A stretch of 64,000 bases of DNA from Acidihalobacter prosperus. Its GTDB lineage: Bacteria; Pseudomonadota; Gammaproteobacteria; DSM-5130; Acidihalobacteraceae. Every line of letters starts with the position of its first letter. Within the stretch, counting starts at the first letter, position 1. A model generated the notes under the pieces. It made no database searches. It was not told the DNA's origin and worked only from the letters and a program-made list of their open reading frames with translations. The stretch is taken from NCBI RefSeq assembly GCF_000754095.2, contig NZ_JQSG02000003.1, positions 237,397-301,396 on the forward strand, in the 5' to 3' direction. A program made the position numbers and the translations under genes. Below are positions 1 through 8,443 of the stretch, one piece after another.

Positions 1-516
1 CCAGACGATATTCTGGGGTGTCGTCCGCTTCAGAAACCCGGTGTATATGATGGCGTAGCCGATCATCGCAGACAGCGTCAGCACGGCCGTCTCGACATTC
101 ACCCACTCGACCAGCACGATCATCGACAATACCGCGAGCAGCGCGGCGAAACCCAGCCCCTGGAAGGTACCCAGCCCGCCGGTCGCGATCGGACGCCAGG
201 CCGTACGCGACATTTTCGCGTCCATATGCTGGTCGATCACGTGATTGACGGCCGCCGCGGAGGCCGCACCCAGACCGATTCCGATCGTGCCGAGAAGCAG
301 AGTACCGATTGCGATGATGCCCGGCGTCGCCAACAGCATGCCCACGATGGCGGTAAACAGGATCAGCGCCACCACGCGCGGCTTCGTCAATGCGTAATAG
401 GCCTGAATCTGGCGCCAGATGCTCGCCCAACGCCACTCCGCGACACCGGGCGCGCCGACGTCGGCAATGGGCAGATCGGCTTCGCCGGCCAGACTGCGCT
501 CCTCATCTTGACGCAT
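1..516 (-). CDS. ctaB: Protoheme IX farnesyltransferase (heme O synthase), 3' part outside window
   Basis: Integral membrane UbiA-family prenyltransferase that adds a farnesyl group to heme b to make heme O, the precursor of heme A for the aa3 oxidase encoded just upstream. The visible 172 codons hold the N-terminal half: a soluble leader, then hydrophobic helices from about residue 45. The prenyl-diphosphate/Mg site is visible as N-H-V-I-D-Q-H-M-D at residues 91-99 (NxxxDxxxD). The start ATG at 516 follows a GAGGAGAG ribosome site. It lies 47 bp after ctaA in the same direction, so the two are probably cotranscribed. The C-terminus runs off the left window edge. Confidence 0.93.
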   Translation of the reverse strand, partial: MRQDEERSLAGEADLPIADVGAPGVAEWRWASIWRQIQAYYALTKPRVVALILFTAIVGMLLATPGIIAIGTLLLGTIGIGLGAASAAAVNHVIDQHMDAKMSRTAWRPIATGGLGTFQGLGFAALLAVLSMIVLVEWVNVETAVLTLSAMIGYAIIYTGFLKRTTPQNIVW

Positions 517-563
517 ATTCGACTCTCCTCGAGATGTACTGTTTTAGTGTGACCGGCACGTGC

Positions 564-1673
564 CTAAACCGGACGTACCGCCGCCGACCCGATCCGTTCG
601 TACGCATTGACGTTCCGGAACGACCACAACAGAAAATTCACGGCCAGAACTGCCGAAAGCAGCAAGGCCGCGCCGGGTGTGTGCGCCCATTCCACGTAGA
701 ACGGCAAACCGAGGCTCACCATCGATATTCCCAGCGTGAGCTGTAGTCCCAACGCCGCAAGCAGCAACCCACCAAGCAGACGTAGCTTGCGGATACGTGC
801 GCGCGTCAGCAGGAACAAACCCAGCCCGCCCGCCACGATCGTGGTCACCATTGCGCCGATCCTGTGCACGACCTGTATGGCGACGCGAGCACCGCCGTCG
901 AGAATGCCACCCTGATAATCGACACCCAGCCGGTGCCAGAAAACGAATGCCTTATCGAAATCCATACCCGCCGGCCACCATTGACCGTTACACGTCGGGA
1001 ATCCGTAGCACGCCCATGCAGCGTAATTGGTACTGGTCCAGGCACCCAGAAATATCTGTGCGGCCACGACCAGCAGCGCCAGCCCGGCCCACAACCGCAG
1101 GCCGGTCAGGGTGGCTATTTTTTGTTGATCGGCCCGATTCAATTGCAGCAGACGGCTGCTTCTGAAAACCAGCCACCATAACGTGGCCAGCATCACCATG
1201 CCGCCGATCAAATGACCAGTCACGATCAGCGGGTCGAGTAGCATCGTCACAGTCACCATCCCCAGCAGTGCCTGCACCACGACCCACAGCGCCACGAATA
1301 CAACGAGTTTCAGCGGTTGCTCGGCCTGCCTGCGGTTACGCAGCGCTACTAGCAGCATCGCAAAAATGACCATGCCCAGCGTGCCGGCCACATAGCGATG
1401 CAACATTTCCTTCCATTCGCGCGCCGTGGTGTCCATCACGGCGGCGGGCGCCTGCGGCACCGCGGCTGCAACGGGTGGCGCGCCAGGCGGCAGCACGTGC
1501 CCATAGCACAGCGGCCAACTTGGGCAGCTCAACCCCGCCTTTGACAGACGCACATAGGAGCCGAGCACGATCATCACGAAGGTCAACGCCAGCGCGACAA
1601 TGGCGAGCCGACGCGTCCAGCGCATCGAGTCTCTCATTGTTTCGCGGTATCGCTGTTCCATCGCAATGTCCAT
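564..1673 (-). CDS. ctaA: Heme A synthase CtaA
   Basis: Membrane heme A synthase (COX15/CtaA family), which oxidises the C8 methyl of heme O to a formyl group. The 369-residue protein has about eight hydrophobic segments. The heme-binding histidines sit in the expected contexts: WKEMLHRYVAG, GHLIGG, FWHRLGVDY, QVVHRIGA and EWAHTPGA. A Cys pair in the first loop (LSCPSWPLCYG) matches the redox-active cysteines of the family. The start is uncertain: the ATG at 1673 has no clear ribosome site, and Met residues a few codons later could also be used. A hairpin with a T-run separates it from the cox genes, so ctaAB expression may be lower than or independent of cox. Confidence 0.94.
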   Translation of the reverse strand: MDIAMEQRYRETMRDSMRWTRRLAIVALALTFVMIVLGSYVRLSKAGLSCPSWPLCYGHVLPPGAPPVAAAVPQAPAAVMDTTAREWKEMLHRYVAGTLGMVIFAMLLVALRNRRQAEQPLKLVVFVALWVVVQALLGMVTVTMLLDPLIVTGHLIGGMVMLATLWWLVFRSSRLLQLNRADQQKIATLTGLRLWAGLALLVVAAQIFLGAWTSTNYAAWACYGFPTCNGQWWPAGMDFDKAFVFWHRLGVDYQGGILDGGARVAIQVVHRIGAMVTTIVAGGLGLFLLTRARIRKLRLLGGLLLAALGLQLTLGISMVSLGLPFYVEWAHTPGAALLLSAVLAVNFLLWSFRNVNAYERIGSAAVRPV

Positions 1674-1711
1674 GAATGCTTGTGTTATGCGTTTAAAAAA
1701 TACCCGGATGA

Positions 1712-1744
1712 CAACCCGGTGTCGGAATCCCCGACACCGGGTTG
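1712..1744 (-). terminator. Terminator-like hairpin between the cox genes and ctaA
   Basis: A perfect 14-bp stem (arms 1712-1725 and 1731-1744, loop AATCC) lies just downstream of the last cox gene on the minus strand. Nine bases beyond the stem the minus strand reads TATTTTTT. The T-run is further from the stem than in a textbook intrinsic terminator, so it may be partial and let some transcripts run into ctaA-ctaB. Confidence 0.6.
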
Positions 1745-1750
1745 CAGGTG

Positions 1751-1969
1751 TTAACTCAGCACATCCTCGATATTGCGGATGCGCGCCTCTTCTTCCTTAC
1801 GGGCATTTCTGTAGAACCACATCAGAAAGACGACGAAACAAGTCCAAGGCACCAGAATGAACGTACCGGTCCACCACCAGGCGGGCAGATCGACCGTGTG
1901 CGGCACAATAAAGTGCAGCGCAGGGATATGTACGTGAGGCAATGCATGCGAATGCGCTGGAATATCCAT
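1751..1969 (-). CDS. Small single-helix membrane protein, coxD position
   Basis: A 72-residue protein at the place where coxD (oxidase subunit IV) lies in the A. ferrooxidans rus operon. It has a His-rich start (six His in the first 20 residues), one hydrophobic helix at about residues 31-50 (WWWTGTFILVPWTCFVVFLMW) and a charged C-terminal tail. It follows coxC by 18 bp on the same strand, which supports cotranscription. I infer a small accessory subunit of the oxidase from position; the sequence alone is too short to assign a family. Confidence 0.75.
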   Translation of the reverse strand: MDIPAHSHALPHVHIPALHFIVPHTVDLPAWWWTGTFILVPWTCFVVFLMWFYRNARKEEEARIRNIEDVLS

Positions 1970-1987
1970 CAGTTTTCCTCCTCGCGC

Positions 1988-2557
1988 TCAGATAATGAAA
2001 TAAATCACGTAGAACAGAACCCACATGACAACGAGCAGACGCCAGAAATCGACGGCGTTGTGCACCTTCCAGGCCTGTTCCGCCCGGATCTTGCCCTTCG
2101 AGCTCGCCGACACGTACGCCATGAAGGCGAAGTGCGCAAGACTCATCATCAGCAGGAATGCAACCGTGTCGGTGTACAGATTTTCACCGTATCGGCTACC
2201 CACGGGGATCGGGCTGCTGAACCAGTCGTAGATCACGCCAATGGCCACCAACGTGATCATCGCCAGCGCAATCGAAAGATTGCGCGCGATTGCACCGTTT
2301 TCCCCCTGATAGGCGGCTTTGACCGCCGACGAGGTCGGAAACAGGCTGGCGATCATGATCAGTGTCAGCACGGTCCACAGGACATAATTGATTCCGGCGG
2401 GCTTGTCGGCATATGCCCACAGGAAACGGGCCGCAAACAGCGGAATGAAAAATATTGTCGATGACAGCAGGATCAATCCGAATGCGCCGCGTTTTGCCCG
2501 CATCGGCGCGGGATCGAGGATGCCGTTGACATAGGCTTTCGATTCGTCGAGTTCCAT
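1988..2557 (-). CDS. coxC: Cytochrome c oxidase subunit III
   Basis: Heme-copper oxidase subunit III, 189 residues, with five hydrophobic segments, typical of the short five-helix bacterial form. It stabilises the catalytic core and proton uptake and carries no metal centre. It follows coxA by about 50 bp on the minus strand and precedes the small coxD-like gene. The assignment rests on length, helix count, the region around WKVHNAVDFWRLLVVMW near the C-terminus, and operon position. Confidence 0.9.
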   Translation of the reverse strand: MELDESKAYVNGILDPAPMRAKRGAFGLILLSSTIFFIPLFAARFLWAYADKPAGINYVLWTVLTLIMIASLFPTSSAVKAAYQGENGAIARNLSIALAMITLVAIGVIYDWFSSPIPVGSRYGENLYTDTVAFLLMMSLAHFAFMAYVSASSKGKIRAEQAWKVHNAVDFWRLLVVMWVLFYVIYFII

Positions 2558-2607
2558 TACATTGATTCCTCAGCTTGTAGAGATCATGTCGCGATCCGCA
2601 GAGCACA

Positions 2608-4503
2608 CTAGGTGCTCTGCTTGGACTCCACCCAGATCACCGGATCGGGCGCGTTCTCTTCGTAGTTGTAGAAATCCGCAACCACGACGGGGTCCTTGCC
2701 GAACGGGAAATTCTCGTACGGCGGCGGCGACGGCATCTGCCACTCCAGAGTCTTGCCACCCCACGGGTTGGTGCTCGCGATCGGGCCACGGTAGTAGCTG
2801 TACACCAGATTGACCAACGGAATCAGGAAGCCGGCGCCCAGCAGGAACGCGTTGATCGAGATCCACTCGTTCATCGGCTGCAGGTACGGCAGGTAGGTCG
2901 CGATACGGCGGTTCATGCCGTCGATGCCCACGATATACATGCCGAAGAAAGTGAAGTTGAAGAAAATGAAGAACCACCAGGCGTGAAACTTCGCCCAGAA
3001 CTCATTCACCATCCGCCCCGTGACCTTGGGGAAGTAGTAGTAAAGCGCGGCAATCCAGGTGAACAGCATGCCGCCGAGAATGGTGTAGTGGAAATGCCCG
3101 ATGACGAAGAACGTATTGTGGATCTGCAGGTTGGCAGGCACGTCGGAATTGAACACGCCGGTCAGACCGCCGATCAGGAAGTTCACCATCGACATCAGCA
3201 CGAGCAGCATCGGTGAGGTCAAACGGATGCGGCCACCCCAGAGTGTGCCGATCGCGGCCAGATAGAAGAAGCCTGTCGGCACCGACACCATTTCGGTCAA
3301 ACCCATGATGATCGGCAGACGGACGTCACCCACCTGAGTGAAGAAGTGATGCACGCCGACGGCGCCGGAAATGGCCACGATGCCTACGAAACCGGCAGCG
3401 GCCCAGCCACGACCAAAAAGACTGCGGCGCGAGAACACCACGATGATCTCCAGCCACAACGCCCAGGCCGGCAGCACGAACACATACACCTCGGGATGGA
3501 ACAACCACCAGAACATATCCTGGTAGGCCAGCGTCAAACCACCCTTGAGGGCATAGAACTGCGTGCCGACCACCATGTCGAACAGATTGAACAGGAAGGC
3601 ACTCGCCGTATAGGGCACGAAGATGATCAGCAGCACCGAAGCCGAGGCAATGCCATAGACGAACATCGGCACGCGTGACAGCGTCATGCCCTTGGCGCGC
3701 ATGAACACCATCGTGGCGACGAAATTGATCGCGCCTGCCCACGACGACAGCAGCAGCGTGGCGCCACCCATGAAGTAGAAAATAATACCGGTGCCACCCA
3801 GAGTGGAGAGAGGCGGGAAACCCATCCAGCCAGACTCATAACCACCCACCATCGGACTCATCGCCACGGCGATCACCGCAGGCGGCACGAACCAGGAGCT
3901 GATACCCATCAACTTCGGATACACCACCTGACGCGCACCGATCATCGGCGGCAGCATGAAATTACCGATACCACCGAGAATTGCCAGCGCAGCCACCGCC
4001 AGCAGCATCAACGTGCCATGAATGCTGAAGGCCTCGTTGTACTGTTCCTTATTGGCGAAAAACATGCCATGCGGCGACAGCAGGTCGATGCGGATCGCCA
4101 TTGCCAGCATGCCGGCGATAAAAAAAGTGGCGATCGCGAAGATCGTGTAGCGGGTTGCAGTGGCCTTAGCTTCGGTACCGAAGCGGAAGTAACGCCCCAC
4201 TCCTTTATTGATCCAGGTTTCCTCACCACCGAAGGATGGTTTGACCCAACCTTCCCAGACGCCGATACCCATGAACCAACCGATCAGACCAAAAATATAG
4301 CCTACGGTCAGTTCTCTCGGTGATGCCAGCGAGCCATGCCCGCGCCCATTGAGGGAAAATTCGATAAATGCAACGAGCAGTGTACCGATCAGATATCCGA
4401 TTCCGGCCCACAGCACGCCTCTTGCGAGCGGCCACCAGTCCGCGAAGGTAATCCCCCGCGGGCTCTCGGCCCTATCCTGATTTGTTGAAATAACCGATGA
4501 CAT
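2608..4503 (-). CDS. coxA: Cytochrome c oxidase subunit I (aa3-type)
   Basis: Catalytic subunit that reduces O2 to water; in iron oxidisers the electrons come from Fe(II) through periplasmic carriers. The metal ligands are present: heme a His162 (SIHGTLM) with His472, CuB ligands in HPEVY (336-340, with Glu338 and Tyr340) and HH385-386, and heme a3 His470 (GHFHYT). It is 631 residues, longer than usual, with two additional N-terminal hydrophobic segments before residue 90. The usual D-channel aspartate region reads MIGARQVVYPK and the segment that normally carries the K-channel lysine reads RRSLFGRGW, so the canonical proton-channel residues look replaced. It sits 46 bp after coxB. Confidence 0.97.
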   Translation of the reverse strand: MSSVISTNQDRAESPRGITFADWWPLARGVLWAGIGYLIGTLLVAFIEFSLNGRGHGSLASPRELTVGYIFGLIGWFMGIGVWEGWVKPSFGGEETWINKGVGRYFRFGTEAKATATRYTIFAIATFFIAGMLAMAIRIDLLSPHGMFFANKEQYNEAFSIHGTLMLLAVAALAILGGIGNFMLPPMIGARQVVYPKLMGISSWFVPPAVIAVAMSPMVGGYESGWMGFPPLSTLGGTGIIFYFMGGATLLLSSWAGAINFVATMVFMRAKGMTLSRVPMFVYGIASASVLLIIFVPYTASAFLFNLFDMVVGTQFYALKGGLTLAYQDMFWWLFHPEVYVFVLPAWALWLEIIVVFSRRSLFGRGWAAAGFVGIVAISGAVGVHHFFTQVGDVRLPIIMGLTEMVSVPTGFFYLAAIGTLWGGRIRLTSPMLLVLMSMVNFLIGGLTGVFNSDVPANLQIHNTFFVIGHFHYTILGGMLFTWIAALYYYFPKVTGRMVNEFWAKFHAWWFFIFFNFTFFGMYIVGIDGMNRRIATYLPYLQPMNEWISINAFLLGAGFLIPLVNLVYSYYRGPIASTNPWGGKTLEWQMPSPPPYENFPFGKDPVVVADFYNYEENAPDPVIWVESKQST

Positions 4504-4549
4504 TTCATTTACCTCTTGTCATGACTGAGCATTCTTGAAAGGAGCGCGA

Positions 4550-5305
4550 CTAGAAACTCTGGCTGGCAACCCAGGCCTTGAATTCCTTGTCTGAAACCAC
4601 CTTCACCACGGCCCGCATCTGCGCATGACCGAGACCGCAATCCCAGCTGCACTGCACGCGTGCGAGCGGATTCTGGTCAGTGGTCACCTCCTCGGTGGGT
4701 GTGATGACGATCGAACGGGTCATGCCTGGCACCAGGGCTTGTTTAATGCCCCAGATCGGCACCCAGAAGGAATGCATGACGTCATCGGATTTGACGATGA
4801 ATTTGATCGGCTGATCGACCGGCACTTCCAAAACAGGCGAATTCATAATGCCTTGCTTGGGGTAGCTGAACGACCACTGCCACTGTTGCCCAGTCACATC
4901 CACCACCAGCGGATCCTTGGCGTCGGCAGATATATTCCAGAGCTGCTCGAGGCCAACCATGCCCGGATACACGAAAACAACCGTGTTGATCATGATCGAC
5001 ACGCCAAGCCACACGAACGTGAAGGGGCTGAATGCGTGGGTATGGATCTGCGCGCTTTGCTTATCGTCCAAGGGCACCCGATGAACGATGGCCGCATACA
5101 CGAACGGCACGGTGACCAGAATGAACACCATCACCGTCACGTGGTAAATGAAGGTAAGAGCATCCTTAGTGATCTCGCCCTGCAGGCTGCCCACGGCAGG
5201 CCACAGATGGTCGATCGACCAGAAGACGAACGTCTGCGCGATCGGGATCAAGATCGCCCAGATGATCACCACATTGATGAAGTCTCTCCAAAGATTTCTT
5301 TTCAT
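4550..5305 (-). CDS. coxB: Cytochrome c oxidase subunit II with CuA site
   Basis: Electron-entry subunit of the oxidase, 251 residues: three hydrophobic segments (about 10-30, 50-72 and 95-115), then a periplasmic cupredoxin domain. CuA ligands are visible as His178 (DVMHSFWVP) and Cys219, Cys223, His227 and Met230 in CSWDCGLGHAQM. The residue between the cysteines that is normally Glu (CSExCG) is Trp here. Only its backbone binds copper, so CuA can still form, but the Glu side chain that bridges to the Mg site is lost. The aromatic stretch GQQWQWSF is the expected electron-transfer patch. It lies between acoP and coxA on the minus strand. Confidence 0.96.
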   Translation of the reverse strand: MKRNLWRDFINVVIIWAILIPIAQTFVFWSIDHLWPAVGSLQGEITKDALTFIYHVTVMVFILVTVPFVYAAIVHRVPLDDKQSAQIHTHAFSPFTFVWLGVSIMINTVVFVYPGMVGLEQLWNISADAKDPLVVDVTGQQWQWSFSYPKQGIMNSPVLEVPVDQPIKFIVKSDDVMHSFWVPIWGIKQALVPGMTRSIVITPTEEVTTDQNPLARVQCSWDCGLGHAQMRAVVKVVSDKEFKAWVASQSF

Positions 5306-5372
5306 GCGCTGAATACCTCAGTCAAGGCTCGAAGGCCCGCTCCTGTATTGCGTTGTTGTTTTCAGGCGCGGC

Positions 5373-5945
5373 TCAACCTGCGGTGGCGGCAACGACGTCG
5401 ACTGTTCCTTGCATGCCGTCGAGGAAATGCTGCCCGTTCTGCAGGAAGCAACCGTAAGTCCACTTGCCCGGCTTGTCCGGGACGGTAAACCGGAAAGTGA
5501 AATGCTGGCCAGGCGTAAGGCTCACGGAAAAATCCTTCTGGATTTTTTCATCACCTGATTTTGTATGAATCGTGACACCCGCGAAAAAGCCTGTCTTCCA
5601 GCCATCGGGTTCGCGATGCTGCTTGAAGCCCGTCGCACTAGTACGGAGGTCACGCCCCATATTCCACTGATGGTTCTGACCGGGCTGCCCGTGATTGACG
5701 TTCATCAGCGTCAGCTCGACCTTTTCGCCCACATGCCAGGTCAAATGCCCAGGCTCGTAATAGAAATTGTGTTCGTCGATGATGTAGTGGTGATATCCGT
5801 CGGCCAGAACCTTGCCTTGGGACGTCGGCTGCGTCGTACGGGTCCAATACCATCCTGCGACGAACAAAATGGCGAAGATGATCAGCGCGATGAGCACATG
5901 ACCACCACCCTTCGGTGCAACCCCGGGTGTGCTTGACTGAGCCAT
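5373..5945 (-). CDS. acoP: AcoP-like membrane-anchored cupredoxin
   Basis: 190-residue cupredoxin anchored by one N-terminal helix (about residues 16-32), with the copper domain in the periplasm. Putative type-1 copper ligands are His92, Cys166, His173 and Met178, giving C-X6-H-X4-M. Rusticyanin has C-X4-H-X4-M; the wider loop is the hallmark of AcoP, the cytochrome-oxidase-associated cupredoxin of A. ferrooxidans, encoded just before coxB. Ligand spacing agrees with what I recall for that protein. The start at 5945 is chosen because GGAGAG lies 7 bases upstream; an earlier in-frame ATG at 5960 overlaps that ribosome site. It probably passes electrons between cytochromes and the oxidase or stabilises the complex. 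Confidence 0.88.
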   Translation of the reverse strand: MAQSSTPGVAPKGGGHVLIALIIFAILFVAGWYWTRTTQPTSQGKVLADGYHHYIIDEHNFYYEPGHLTWHVGEKVELTLMNVNHGQPGQNHQWNMGRDLRTSATGFKQHREPDGWKTGFFAGVTIHTKSGDEKIQKDFSVSLTPGQHFTFRFTVPDKPGKWTYGCFLQNGQHFLDGMQGTVDVVAATAG

Positions 5946-6020
5946 TATCGATCTCTCCAAGATTAAACACGGGTTTTAGAAAAACGGCTTTCTCGGGCCG
6001 GAATTAATCATTTTCAAAGC

Positions 6021-6056
6021 CCTTCTGCCGCAGACAGGACCGCCCGCGGCAGAAGG
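6021..6056. terminator. Hairpin between cyc2 and acoP
   Basis: An 11-bp inverted repeat (6021-6031 and 6046-6056, 14-base loop) lies directly after the cyc2 stop. In the minus direction only a short CTTTG follows, while on the plus strand five T follow, so it is not a clean terminator for cyc2. A partial terminator or mRNA 3' stabiliser would make cyc2 more abundant than the downstream cox genes, as is known in A. ferrooxidans. Confidence 0.5.
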
Positions 6057-6065
6057 TTTTTCACA

Positions 6066-7451
6066 TCACATCATGATCCAGGTGAAGAACGACAAGGTGT
6101 TGTTGTCGGAGGCATTGCGGCCCAGACCATCGTAGTTCGATGACGCGCCATCGAACTTGGTGTAGGCAACGTACTGCACACCGAACTTGGTGTTGATCCA
6201 CGGCACATAGTTGAACTGCAGGACATAGCCGTTGGTGTTCGGCTTGCCGTTGGCGGACACGCCGTCGGACTGCGCAACGCCGTACTGGTCACCGCCACCC
6301 CAAACAGCGGCGTTCTTCTTGCCGGTATGGGTGAAGTACTGAGCCAGCACGCCGTATTTTCGGTGCCAGTAGTATTCGCCATTGACCTGGAAGTCGTTGA
6401 CGTCAGCCTTGGTGTTCGGCGCACCCGGGATGGTCATGTTTTCGTGGATATAGGACGCGTGGAACGTATAGCTGTAATTCGTAGCCACGTGCTCGTACTG
6501 ACCGTCGAGCGCCGTATCCACGTAGTGGTTCTCAGGCCCGGTATTGCCGTTCTGGTACATCTTGGCATCGATACCAAAGGTGCCGATTTCCCAGGAATTG
6601 ACGCCACCCTCGTGGGAGTAAGCCAGTCGCCAATATGGTGCGACACCCGCCAGACCACCGGAGTTGGTCTGATCGCCCGGGATCATAGCCCGATAGGCCA
6701 TAACCTGCGCGTACCAGGTATTGTTGTACCAGACATACGCACCGGCACCGGCGGAAGTCTGCTGCAACACCACCTGACCCAGCAGCGTACCGTCATTCGG
6801 GCCGCCCTGACCGGCGTTCGGACCGGTGAAGGGATAACCCCAGATCGGGGTGCTCTGCCAGAGATCACCCACACCCGGCGCATTGTTCACGTCGAGACCC
6901 CAGACCAGGTTACCGCCACCCACCTGCGACTCCTTCGCATAACGCACGTCGGTGTTGTCGATAGTGATGTGATCGGCGGTCGGATCGTAGGTCAACTGCG
7001 AGAAAACACCGAGGTCCGTACCCGCGCGGCCCGCATAGAACAGGCTGTACTGCACGGGAAATTCGGTTGCGGGATTGGAGACTGCCGCACCCGTAGTATA
7101 GGCCGTCGCAGTACTGTTGTATCCCGCAGGCGCCTGCTTGCTCTCCTGCACCTGGTCGGCCACGAGCATCAGTGCAATCGGCGGAATTTTGTCGATCGCA
7201 AGACGCTTCTGATTGTCCTGCTCATACCCGATGGTGTTGTTGCTACCGGAATTGAAGGTATAGGCCAGCGATTTGAACTGTCGGCCAAACGAGGTCAGCT
7301 GCGGCTCAACGGTGTGGCACGCCGCACAAGACACGCCGAGCTGCCGAGCAAATGCGGGCACGGCATGCGCTTCCTGCGCGCCGACCATCGCAGCGCCACC
7401 GACCACGAGGGCCGTGACCAGCTTGCCAGCTGAAAATTGCTTTCGATTCAT
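6066..7451 (-). CDS. cyc2: Cyc2-like cytochrome-porin fusion, outer-membrane Fe(II) oxidase
   Basis: 461-residue precursor. The signal peptide ends near AQEAHA (residue 30). A single c-type heme motif CAACH follows at residues 42-46 in the family context VPAFARQLGVSCAACHT. The rest is rich in alternating aromatic and polar stretches ending in FFTWIMM, typical of an outer-membrane beta-barrel. This is the Cyc2 architecture: a monoheme cytochrome inside a porin that accepts electrons from extracellular Fe(II). A strong GGGAGGAGAG ribosome site precedes the ATG at 7451. It is the first gene of the cyc2-acoP-coxBAC cluster; neither a cyc1 nor a rusticyanin gene lies between it and acoP. Confidence 0.93.
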   Translation of the reverse strand: MNRKQFSAGKLVTALVVGGAAMVGAQEAHAVPAFARQLGVSCAACHTVEPQLTSFGRQFKSLAYTFNSGSNNTIGYEQDNQKRLAIDKIPPIALMLVADQVQESKQAPAGYNSTATAYTTGAAVSNPATEFPVQYSLFYAGRAGTDLGVFSQLTYDPTADHITIDNTDVRYAKESQVGGGNLVWGLDVNNAPGVGDLWQSTPIWGYPFTGPNAGQGGPNDGTLLGQVVLQQTSAGAGAYVWYNNTWYAQVMAYRAMIPGDQTNSGGLAGVAPYWRLAYSHEGGVNSWEIGTFGIDAKMYQNGNTGPENHYVDTALDGQYEHVATNYSYTFHASYIHENMTIPGAPNTKADVNDFQVNGEYYWHRKYGVLAQYFTHTGKKNAAVWGGGDQYGVAQSDGVSANGKPNTNGYVLQFNYVPWINTKFGVQYVAYTKFDGASSNYDGLGRNASDNNTLSFFTWIMM

Positions 7452-7702
7452 ACTCTCCTCCCAAAATGAACAAAGTCACACGTTCAAGCACAATCACCGG
7501 CGACGGACCACCGATTCTTCGAATACACCTCAGGACCCGACCTCTGCGAGGCCCGTTCCGAGCGAGGGCGGGCGGGCTGCGACCCCTAGGCAGCAGCTCT
7601 TGCTTCAAAAACTTCCAATCGGAAACGGGATTTCGGAACTACGGACAGACGCCATCGAACCGACACGGTTGTCGCGTCGGCTGGGCGTCTAGAGAAGGGG
7701 TG

Positions 7703-8134
7703 CTAAATACGGAGGCGGAGGGTCGCCAGGTATACTGCCGAGTGCTTGCGCTGCAAACCGCCTTCTAGCGGATCGCGTAGGCTACGCCCTACAGCCGCGT
7801 TGAGCAGTGCAGCGAGCAGGATAAGAAGGGCAAAACAGAGGAAGCCGAAACCCACCACATCGAACGCATGCCTGGGCTCGGTAAATTCGAACACGCCCCG
7901 GCTATCCTCCATGACCGCCCGGTCTACCACGCTGGCACGGGTGTGCTCTCCATGAGAGGTCACCCGGTCGCGACGCAAAACCGTGGCATGCGCGTGCGTG
8001 GAGGGCGGGGCATTGTTCTGGGCGATTGCAGCCAGGGAGGCAAGCGCAGGCTTCACAAGTACGGAAAACAGCAACACGATAAATACCGCGCCGCCGAGTT
8101 TCATCCACCTGTATTGATCGAAACCTGTAATCAT
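7703..8134 (-). CDS. Hypothetical membrane protein upstream of cyc2
   Basis: 143 residues with a hydrophobic N-terminal segment (about 11-32, possibly a signal anchor) and a second at about 92-115. The loop between them is charged and His-containing. I do not recognise the family. It is transcribed toward cyc2, 251 bp before it, and has its own AT-rich upstream region. It could belong to the iron-oxidation regulon by position, but nothing in the sequence shows a role. Confidence 0.6.
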   Translation of the reverse strand: MITGFDQYRWMKLGGAVFIVLLFSVLVKPALASLAAIAQNNAPPSTHAHATVLRRDRVTSHGEHTRASVVDRAVMEDSRGVFEFTEPRHAFDVVGFGFLCFALLILLAALLNAAVGRSLRDPLEGGLQRKHSAVYLATLRLRI

Positions 8135-8443
8135 GGGTCTCTATGCCGGGGAAGCGACAGCGGCTTGAAACCGACCTGCGCGTCCCTGCGTCGCTCCTGA
8201 CTTTTGGTTATCGATTACCGGGAACCTTTTCGCTCCTGGCAACGTGTTAGTAGTGTTTCGCCTTCACCGTGGTCGCTTTTATATCCCAATAATCTTTGCG
8301 ATCAAAATCAAAGTTTATGATAAGACCTATCAGTTCATATTATTCTCTGATATGGGAATATTATAGTTTTCTGATATAAGGACAAGGCAAAGCCGTGCCA
8401 CACGCTTCAAGCGCGACACGCTCGATATGACAGGATATTGAAA
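8135..8443. promoter_or_regulatory. AT-rich regulatory region upstream of the 7703-8134 gene
   Basis: About 310 bases without a gene, clearly AT-richer than the flanks. It holds two direct copies of TCTGATAT (8346-8353 and 8370-8377), 24 bp apart, about two and a half helical turns. Between them the minus strand reads CTATAAT, a good -10 match, but no -35 lies at proper spacing. It is the only upstream region available to the minus-strand gene ending at 7703 and may bind an activator. Confidence 0.45.

Noticed and set aside
5373-5945. Rusticyanin
   Set aside because: Ligand loop is C-X6-H-X4-M, not C-X4-H-X4-M, and the protein is membrane-anchored and located before coxB, as AcoP is.
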